DNA from: Aureococcus anophagefferens
Lineage: Eukaryota; Sar; Pelagophyceae; Pelagomonadales; Pelagomonadaceae
NCBI RefSeq assembly: GCF_000186865.1
Contig: NW_008705569.1
Location: forward strand, 872,143 to 936,142
Reading direction: 5' to 3'
DNA length: 64,000 bases
How positions within the stretch are numbered: the stretch's first letter is position 1; each line of letters starts with the position of its first letter. Position numbers and translations under genes: made by a program. The notes below the pieces were generated by a model. That model had not been told where the DNA came from. It saw only the letters and a program-made list of their open reading frames with translations, and did no database searches. Positions 49,532 to 57,200 of the stretch are shown here, in pieces.

Positions 49532-51496
49532 ATGGACGCCATCAGTTCACGCCTGCCCGAGGCCGCGGCGGCGCTCGTCATCGTGAGCAGCGTCGCGCTG
49601 CGCTGGCTCGTCCGCTTCGCGCTGCGGCGTCGGCGCGGCGTCGTCGTGAACCGCCACGCCTACCACCCCGTGGACCTGCTGCGGAGCGTCGTCTTCTCCG
49701 TGTCCCAGACCCAGGGCGGCAACTGGGTCCTCATATCCGGCTTCGTCGTCGCCTTCGTCTTCCGGCGCATCCTGCGGCGCGGCGTCGACGTCGTCACGGG
49801 CCGGCGGCCCGCGCCGCACGGCGTCGCCAAGGTCGCGCGGCTCCTCGCCATCTCGATGAGCCGCCACGTGCTCGTCTGGCTCGCGGGCGGCGCCTGCCTC
49901 TGGTTCGCGCACTGGCGCGTGCGCGTGTGCGAGCGGCCCGTCGTCAGTTGCAAGCGGACGTTCTGGAACGTCGCGATCGTCGAGAAGGCCGGCTTCGCGC
50001 GCCGGGAGTTCAAGCCCGTCTTCTGGCTCACGAGCCGCCACGCCCAGACCGTGCTCGCGCACGTCCTCGCGGACCTGTCTTTTTTATTGCTGCGCCCCGT
50101 GCGGTGGCGGCGCGAGAGCGTGGACACGTTCGACGGCGGCGAAGTGCACCTCGACTGGCTCATCGGCCACCGCGACGAGTTCGCGCCCTACGGAGACGGT
50201 TTGTGGGTGTCCGCGGAGGAGGAGGCGCCGCGGCCGGACACGCCCATCATCCTGCTGCTCTACGGCGTCGGCGGCACGCGCGACGACCACTACATGAAGC
50301 ACCTGGCCCTCACGTGCGCGGCGCGGGGCTGGCGGCCCGTGGCGCTGACGTACTGGCGCCTGGATTGGAACGAGACGCGGGACTTGGACAACGCCGTGGA
50401 GCAGTTACGGAAGACGCACCCGTCCGCGCCCCTGTTCTGCGTCGCGCATTCGGCGTCGGCGTTTCTACTCGTCCAGTACCTCGCGCGCAAGGGGAGCGCC
50501 TGCCCGCTCGTGGCGGCGGTGACGCTGGCGGGCTGCATGGATTTCCTACGGACCTACGAGTTCGTGAAGCGCACGAAGAACATCACGTACCGCAAGGTCT
50601 TCGACCGGGGCATGCGGCGTTGCGTGCGGCGCCACGCGGCGTACGACCCGCATTTGGAGAACCGCAAGGAGCACGCGGCGCGCATCGCGGGCATTACGGA
50701 CGGCGCCTGCGTCATGTACGACCGCCACGTCGCCGCGATCCCGAAGGCGTCGAACCTGCCGCGGCCGGGGTATTTGGAACCGGAGCCGCCGCGGAAGCGG
50801 CTCTCGGGCCGCTTCTCCCCGCTGCCGACGCTCTCGCCGACGAACTCGGACGCGGCGGAGCCGCCGACGCCGACGCGGGGCACGCCGAACCTGCTCGAGC
50901 GGACGCGGGAGCACTACGTCGCGCCGAGCCGCGAGCGGCTCCTCGACGTCGCGATCCCGTTGTTGGTCGTCCACGCGCGCGACGACCCCCTGGTGTCGCA
51001 CGACGACTGCTACGACTGGCACAAGCTCGTGTCGAACGCGCGCATCATCGCCGTGCGCACGAACCGCGGCGGCCACAACGCGTGGCACGAGGGCTTCTGG
51101 CCCCTGGGGCCGTCGTGGGCCGTCGGCGCCGCGACGGACTACATCTCCGCGGTCCTCGAGCAGACGGCGCAGACGGGCTGGCTCCTCGCCGTGCTCGGGC
51201 GCCTCGACGCGTCGCGGAACCCGACGGCGTCGGCCATCGCGCGCGCGGCCGCGGCGACGGACCACGTCCTCGAGCAGCCGCCGCCGCCGCCGCCGGCGAC
51301 GCCCCTCAACTCCGTCTCCGCGATCTTGTTCGAGGAGGACCCGCCGGGGGCCGCGCCCGCGGCCGCGACGCCCGCGCCCGAGGGCGACCGCGCGCTCCGC
51401 CGGTCGTCGCGCTCCGACGCGGACCTCGACGACAATCTGGACGACGGCCTCGAGGAGACCGCGCCGGACGACCGGGAGTCGTTCCTCGGGTTCTAG
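49532..51496 (+). CDS. ABHD1/2/3-type alpha/beta hydrolase, membrane-anchored
   Basis: 654 residues from ATG 49532. An in-frame ATG at 49400 would add 44 residues, but that stretch is AT-richer and looks like leader. Two or three N-terminal hydrophobic segments (AALVIVSSVALRWLVRFAL; LISGFVVAFVFRRIL; VLVWLAGGACLWFA) precede the hydrolase: SRHAQTVLAHVLADL (family 'HlQT' box), GGEVHLDW, oxyanion region LLLYGVGGTRDDHY, nucleophile Ser in VAHSASAFLLVQY, Asp in VVHARDDPLV and His in GGHNAWHEG. The nucleophile elbow AHSAS departs from the usual GxSxG. Expected role: lipid esterase or phospholipase on an internal membrane. The C-terminus is acidic and disordered. Confidence 0.78.
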   Translation: MDAISSRLPEAAAALVIVSSVALRWLVRFALRRRRGVVVNRHAYHPVDLLRSVVFSVSQTQGGNWVLISGFVVAFVFRRILRRGVDVVTGRRPAPHGVAKVARLLAISMSRHVLVWLAGGACLWFAHWRVRVCERPVVSCKRTFWNVAIVEKAGFARREFKPVFWLTSRHAQTVLAHVLADLSFLLLRPVRWRRESVDTFDGGEVHLDWLIGHRDEFAPYGDGLWVSAEEEAPRPDTPIILLLYGVGGTRDDHYMKHLALTCAARGWRPVALTYWRLDWNETRDLDNAVEQLRKTHPSAPLFCVAHSASAFLLVQYLARKGSACPLVAAVTLAGCMDFLRTYEFVKRTKNITYRKVFDRGMRRCVRRHAAYDPHLENRKEHAARIAGITDGACVMYDRHVAAIPKASNLPRPGYLEPEPPRKRLSGRFSPLPTLSPTNSDAAEPPTPTRGTPNLLERTREHYVAPSRERLLDVAIPLLVVHARDDPLVSHDDCYDWHKLVSNARIIAVRTNRGGHNAWHEGFWPLGPSWAVGAATDYISAVLEQTAQTGWLLAVLGRLDASRNPTASAIARAAAATDHVLEQPPPPPPATPLNSVSAILFEEDPPGAAPAAATPAPEGDRALRRSSRSDADLDDNLDDGLEETAPDDRESFLGF

Positions 51497-51514
51497 CGCG
51501 GCCGGCTCCTTTCT

Positions 51515-52621
51515 CTAACTTGCGCCGTCGAGGAAGAGGAGCGCCTCCGTGAGGTTGGGCCGGTCGTCCGGGTCGGGCGCCAGCATCCACGCCTCGAGCG
51601 CGCGGAGCTTCTTCTTCGCCGCCGGCTCGAGGTGGCCCTCCTTGAGGACGAGGGGCAGGGCCCAGGCCTTGGCGGCGATGTCGAAGACGTGCGTCTTCGC
51701 GGAGACGGGCAGGCAGCGCCGCTCCTTGCCCTTGAGGCACTTGCCCTTGGCCTCGGGCGCGCCCCGCGCGCCGCGCTCGCACTTTTGCGACGACGCCTTC
51801 CAGCGGCAGCAGCAGTGGTAGGCCGCCGTCGCCGGGCAGTCGCCGTCGCCCGCGCACGCGCCGCGGCTCGTCTTCGCGAGCGGCAGCTCGTTGGCGACGG
51901 AGAAGTTGCGCATGGGCCCCGCGAGGGCGAGGGGGCCGTCGACGAGGTAGACCGCGCCGCCCGTCGTCGTGTGCTTGTCCCGGGGGTCGATGACGGTAAA
52001 TTGGTGCGGCGAGAAGTCGTCGAGGAAGTAGCCGCCGACCTCGCTGAAGCTCCGGAAGCACTCGAGGAGCGCGCGGAGCGCGGCGACGGGCGCGTTCCGC
52101 GCGAAGGCCGCCCACGGGGCCGTGGGCTTCGCCGGGCGGCCGACGGTGCCCGTGCCCGCGCCGAGGATCTCGCCCGCGTCCTGGACGACGTAGGTCACCC
52201 GGGCGCCCCCGTCGCCGAGCCAGCCGCCGTAGAGCTTCGGGACGCCGGGAGACCCGGCGAGGTACTCGAGGAAGAGCAGCTCGGCGCGCAGGATGCGCTC
52301 CCGCTTGAGCGTCTCGCTGCCCTTGGTGTGCTCGATCTTCGTCTTCACGACGACCTTCGCTTTGCCGTAGGACGTCTTCGACACCTGCTTGCTGTTGCCG
52401 CCGGCGAGCTTCTTCCAGCGCGGGTTCAGGTCCCGCTTCGACGCGACCTCCCAGTGCGCCGGCGGCGGGCCGTCGCCGTCGAGCCAGCGGTCGACGGCGA
52501 CGACGCGCGCGAGGGCGTCGTCGGCGCGCGCGGCGCGCGCGACGAGGACGACGCACAGCCACGCGGCCGCCATCGCGCGATGGAGCGTCATCGCAGCGGC
52601 GCACGGCGGCTCAGCAGGCAT
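51515..52621 (-). CDS. FAM69/DIPK-like secretory-pathway protein kinase
   Basis: A 368-residue protein; first ATG at 52621, with an alternative at 52591 immediately before the hydrophobic leader (MAAAWLCVVLVARAARA). Kinase-like features include KVVVKTKIEH (candidate catalytic Lys), ELLFLEYLAGSPGVPKLYGG, YFLDDFSPHQFTV in the catalytic-loop position and VYLVDGPLAL in the DFG position. A Cys-rich insert (CCCRWKASSQKCERG) resembles FAM69/PIP49 ER-lumen kinases. Expected location is the ER or Golgi. The canonical HRD and DFG motifs are changed, so activity is uncertain. Confidence 0.65.
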   Translation of the reverse strand: MPAEPPCAAAMTLHRAMAAAWLCVVLVARAARADDALARVVAVDRWLDGDGPPPAHWEVASKRDLNPRWKKLAGGNSKQVSKTSYGKAKVVVKTKIEHTKGSETLKRERILRAELLFLEYLAGSPGVPKLYGGWLGDGGARVTYVVQDAGEILGAGTGTVGRPAKPTAPWAAFARNAPVAALRALLECFRSFSEVGGYFLDDFSPHQFTVIDPRDKHTTTGGAVYLVDGPLALAGPMRNFSVANELPLAKTSRGACAGDGDCPATAAYHCCCRWKASSQKCERGARGAPEAKGKCLKGKERRCLPVSAKTHVFDIAAKAWALPLVLKEGHLEPAAKKKLRALEAWMLAPDPDDRPNLTEALLFLDGAS

Positions 52622-52982
52622 CGCACGCAGCCCGGATTTTTGAGCATCATCGTGCGGCAACTAGACTGCTCGGGCGGACGGTGAAGTGACGGTGCCGCGA
52701 CTGTGCAGAGCTTGCCCGGCATGTGTGGCTGGGTTGAATAAAAAGCCGGATTTGTGAGGCTCTTGAAGTTTTTGAGTTAGTGGCTCTGCGCGCAAGACGG
52801 CGGTGCCGGCTTTCAGATGCAACAAGAATTTTGCAAATCGGTGGCCATGGCGCCGAGATAGAGCTTGCCAAAGGTGCCCATCACCACTGCCAAAGCCCTC
52901 TTTACCCCTGAAGGTCGATTTTCTCGAATCCGATTCGCCATTCGGTCCGGGATCTTAACACCCCAGCCACATGTGCTGATCG
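52622..52982. other. Divergent intergenic region, 361 bp
   Basis: It is AT-richer than the flanking genes and contains no supported gene. It should hold the promoters of the FAM69-like gene (minus) and of the small secreted protein (plus). Confidence 0.4.
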
Positions 52983-53315
52983 ATGGCCATTTCGTTGCGC
53001 TCTCTCCTCGCCCTCGCCCTCTTCTGGATGTCCGCCGCCGCCCAGTCCGTCGTCAAGTTCAAGCTCAAGCCCATCGCGCCGCAGGAGTGCGCCGCGTCGG
53101 CGAGTGAGCTCGCGGCGCTCGTCGGCCTCGATCAGGTGCGCGTCGTCTTCCGCGGCGGCGCCAAGAACCGGGAGGCCCACGAGAAGGCGGGGCTCCACCT
53201 CTGGTACCAGGGCGTCGCGCCCACGCCCGCGGCGGCGGCGCAGGCCGTCTCGCGCCTCGCGTCGCAGGCCCGCGTCGACGTCGCCGAGCGCGAGCCCGAG
53301 GTGACGCTCTACTGA
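52983..53315 (+). CDS. Small secreted protein, unknown function
   Basis: A 110-residue protein; ATG at 52983. It has a clear signal peptide (MAISLRSLLALALFWMSAAA, cleavage near AQS). The mature part is about 88 residues with mixed alpha/beta character and one Cys, so disulfide bonding within the chain is impossible. No family is recognised. The next gene on the same strand starts 4 nt after its stop. Confidence 0.6.
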   Translation: MAISLRSLLALALFWMSAAAQSVVKFKLKPIAPQECAASASELAALVGLDQVRVVFRGGAKNREAHEKAGLHLWYQGVAPTPAAAAQAVSRLASQARVDVAEREPEVTLY

Positions 53316-53319
53316 GGCG

Positions 53320-54135
53320 ATGGAGCTCCTCGTGGCGACGCCGGTGCCGGACGACTTGCTCGAGTTGATCGTGGACGGCGCGTGGGTGCCGGCCGACGCG
53401 CCGACGGTCCAAGAAGAAGGTGGGAACGTCACGACGCTGCGGTTCTCGGAAGGGCCGACGCTCCGCCACGCGGTCTCCTCGCTGGACCTCGCGCCGCTGC
53501 GGGCGAAGGCGCTGGAGCTGGAGGCGACGCCGGACGAGGGCGTGACGCGGTCCAACGTCGGCGGCTTCCACGGCCACACGGACGCCTTCGAATTAGCGGA
53601 GTGCGCCGCGGCGCGGACCTTCCTCGAGGCCGCGGCGCCCGAGGCCGCGGCGGCGCGGCCGGCGAAGCGCGCGCGCTTCGCCGTCGAGGTCGAGGGCGCG
53701 CGGCTCGTCGTGGACGGCGGCGGCGGCGCCCACGCGCTCACCGTGGGCGTGGAGGACGGCGTCCTGTCGCTCGACGCGGCGGCGCGCGCCGGCGACGCGG
53801 ACCGCGGCGGCGGCGGCGTCGAGGCCTGGTTCAACGTGTCGCGCGCGGGCCACTTCAACGCGCTCCACGACCACCGCGGCGCGGGCGTCTCCGGCGTGCT
53901 GTGGATCGCCGCGCCGCCGGCGCCGCCGGACCTGGAGCACTCGGGCGCGCTCTTCGTGGCCCTGCGCGGGCCCGACGGACGGCGGCCGGGGGCGTACGCG
54001 GTGCTGCGGCCGTCGGAGGGCGCCGCGGTGCTCTTCGACGGCGACCTGCCCCACGCCGTGCTGCCCGTCGCGCCGGACGCGCTCCGCGGACCGGACGACG
54101 CGCGCGTGTCCCTCTCCTTCAACTTCCCCGCCTGA
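53320..54135 (+). CDS. 2OG-Fe(II) oxygenase-like protein
   Basis: A 271-residue protein; ATG at 53320. The C-terminal half matches the putative 2OG-Fe(II) oxygenase family of this size: AWFNVSRAGHFNALHDHRGAG (iron-ligand HxD/H region), SGVLWIAAPP, AVLFDGDLPHAVLPV (distal His) and RVSLSFNFP (2OG-binding Arg). The first ligand pair reads H-D-H, so the exact ligands need structural modelling. A basic PAKRARF stretch near residue 112 could be a nuclear signal. The substrate is unknown. Confidence 0.7.
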   Translation: MELLVATPVPDDLLELIVDGAWVPADAPTVQEEGGNVTTLRFSEGPTLRHAVSSLDLAPLRAKALELEATPDEGVTRSNVGGFHGHTDAFELAECAAARTFLEAAAPEAAAARPAKRARFAVEVEGARLVVDGGGGAHALTVGVEDGVLSLDAAARAGDADRGGGGVEAWFNVSRAGHFNALHDHRGAGVSGVLWIAAPPAPPDLEHSGALFVALRGPDGRRPGAYAVLRPSEGAAVLFDGDLPHAVLPVAPDALRGPDDARVSLSFNFPA

Positions 54136-54284
54136 CGATCGCGGCGCGCCGCTCGTAAAGTGCTCGTAACGACGCCCGGCTAAGTGCCCGGCTCCTTAGG
54201 CGCCTCTCTCGTGTTCGGGAGGTGAAGTTCACATTGACTTTCCGTTTTTGACGCTGATAACAAGTCTGATAACTGTGGAAGGGC

Positions 54285-57200
54285 ATGGGCAGCGCTGCCA
54301 GCGCGCCCGGCGCGCCGTCGGAGCGCCTCAGCATCGACGAGGCCCGCGCCTTGATCCCGGATGGCAAGACGTGGCGCGACTCCTGGGACCTGCGCTTCAC
54401 GCAGGTGGGCATCGCGGAGCCGAAGACGGTGGGCCGCGCCACGGCGCTCCGCGTCTGGGCCAAGGAGGAGCGGGCGTCGAAGCGCTTCGAGGTGGAGGTG
54501 CGCGCGTGCCCCGCGGCGCCGGCGGCGGACGCGGCGGACGCCGCGCGCCCGGCGGTGGCGCCGGGGGCCTTCGACTTCGAGGCCCTCATCGCCGAGAAGG
54601 CCGGGCAGCACCTCGCCGGCACGCGCGAGTGGGTCTTCGCCGGCGTCCCGGGCTGGAAAAACTCCGTCGATGACGCACGTTCGTAGGTCTTCGACGCCGT
54701 CGACGACTGGCTGCGGTCGAGCGACGGGTCGCGGCTCTTCTGGCTCATGGGCGGCGGCGGCACGGGCAAGTCCGTCGTCTCCGCGGAGCTCCTGCGCCGG
54801 CTCCGCGCGCGCGGCGACGCGGGCCTCGCGTGGCACTTCTGCCGCCACGACGACGCGGCGCAGTCGTCCGCGGGCGCGCTGATCCGCTCGCTGTCGGCGA
54901 TGCTCGGCGCGGCCGTCGGCGACGCGGCGAAATTCCGCGAGGCCCGGGAGGCGGCGGCCGCGCGCGCGAGCGGCGACGCCGCGGCGCTCTTCGACGCGCT
55001 CGTCGCGGCGCCGCTCGGCGCGGCGCTCGGCGGCGCCGGCGCGCCGCGGCGCGTCGTCATCGTCGTCGACGCGCTCGACGAGCTCCCGCGCGCGGAGCAG
55101 AAGGAGCTCCTCGAGCTCCTCGCGGCCAAGGTCGACGCGCTGCCCCCGGCCTGCCGCCTCTTCGCGACGTCGCGCGACGAGCCGCAGATCAAGCGCGCGT
55201 TCGGCAAGTTCGCGCCCACGGAGCTCCGCGTCGACGAGAAGCGGAACCGCGAGGACGTCGAGAGCTACCTGCGCGTCATCGCGCGGACCTACGTGACGGG
55301 CGCGCTGTCCATGGCCGACATCGAGGACGACGCGGAGCGCCGCTTCCCCGGGCTCGCGCTCAAGGGCCGGCTCGCGCCCCTCGAGGGCGCCATGCGCGCG
55401 TCCATGGAGGTCTACCGCGCGGCCGCGGCGCGCATCGAGGCCGAGCCCGGCTTCTGCAACGTGCGCGCGCTCCCGGACCGCCGCGACCCGGCGCTCGCGC
55501 AGCGCGCCTTCGCGCCGGCGGACTTCGACGGCGTCTACGCGCGCGCGGCCGAGGCGCAGGCCGCGCTCGTGGCGACGCTCGGCGACTGCGAGTGGGAGGG
55601 GCTCCACGGGTCGCACGCAAAGCACGCGGTCGCGACGCCGGACTGGTTCGACGGCGCCGTGGACCCGGGCGTCAAGGGCCCCGACCGCGCGCGCGAGAAG
55701 GTCGCGAACGAGTACGGCGGCGACGCGTCCCTGCTCAAGGATCTCGCGCGGTGCACGGTGCACTTCGCCGACTGCGGGCGCCTCGCCGAGGCGTTAGGGC
55801 GGCTGAGCGGCGGCGTGCGCGTGCGCCAGCTCAAGAACAAGTTCGCGTCGCCGACGCCCATGGGCTACCGCCTGCGTGGAAATCAACCAGTGAGCTGGGA
55901 CGTCGGGGCCAAACTTCAGAAATCTCTAGCTCGGTCAAATCGAAGTCGATTTGGCTGATTTTTGGACGAATCGATTACTCTCGTCGAGTTCTCGAAGCAC
56001 AGCAGAAAACCTCGCGTCGAAACGGTCGCATACGCGCACATTGAAGTCGGGTTGAAGATTTGATTTCCACACAGGCTACCGCGACCTGTCCTGCGTCGTC
56101 GAGCTCGACCTCGGCGACGCGACGCCCTACCTCTGCGAGATCCAGCTCCACCACGACGGCATGCTCGCCGCGAAGAAGGCCGCCCACGTCCACTACGAGG
56201 TCGTGCGGAGCGCGCTGCCCCGGATCTGCGCGGACGCCGCGCGCGGCGCGGCCGCGGACGCGGGCGCGCTCGAGGGCTTCGTCGTCGGCCGCCTCAACAC
56301 GTGCGCGCTCGACCACGCGGTCCACGCGCTCGCGGGCAAGGCCGACGGCCTCTTCCTCTACGCGACGCTCCTCGCGGACCACCTCGCCGCGGAGCGCGCC
56401 GCGGGCCGCGCCGTCGACTTCTCGCGGCTCGACGACCTCCCCGCGGGCCTCGCGGAGGTCTACGCCTGCAACTTCCGCCGCGCGTTCCCCGGCGGCGGCG
56501 GCGACCCCGGCTGGCGGACGCTCAAGCCCCTCGTCGAGCTCATCGCCTCGGCCCAGGAGCCCCTCCCCGTCGGCCTCGCGGGCGCCGCGCTCGGCTGGGC
56601 GTCGCCCGCGGACCGCGACGCCGCCGTCGACGCCGCCGGCGCGCTCTTCCCCCTGCGCGACGGCCGCTTCCACGTGTTCCACAAGACCGTCGTCGACTGG
56701 CTCACGGGCGACGTCCAGGGGACGAGCTCCCTCGGCGCCGCGGCGCCCGCGGACTTTGCGGTGTCGCGCGACGCGGGCCACGGGGCCCTCGCGCGCGCCG
56801 CGCACGCGCGCCTCGGCGCCGCGGGCCTGCTCCAGGCCCACGACGAGGATCTGGCGCCCGTCCTCGCCCCGGCGCCGCCGCGGACCGCCAACCCCGCCGA
56901 CCTCCTCGCGGACCCGGACCTCGCCTACGCGCTCCGCCACGCCGTCGTTCACGTGAACTGCTGGGCGCACGCGTTGAACGACACCGGGCAAATTGGGCCC
57001 CCGGCGCTGGAGCGCATGTACCTCGAGATCGTCTGCTCCCTGCCCTTCCTCGAGCTCACGGCCGTCGCGTCCGCGCTCCCGAAGCTCCTCGTGGAGATCC
57101 TCGTCCGCGACAAAATGCTCGTCGTCCGGGAGCTCGGCGACCTCCTCCGCTTCAAGATCGCGCCGCTCCTCGAGCGCCCGGCGCTCACCTACCAGCTCGC

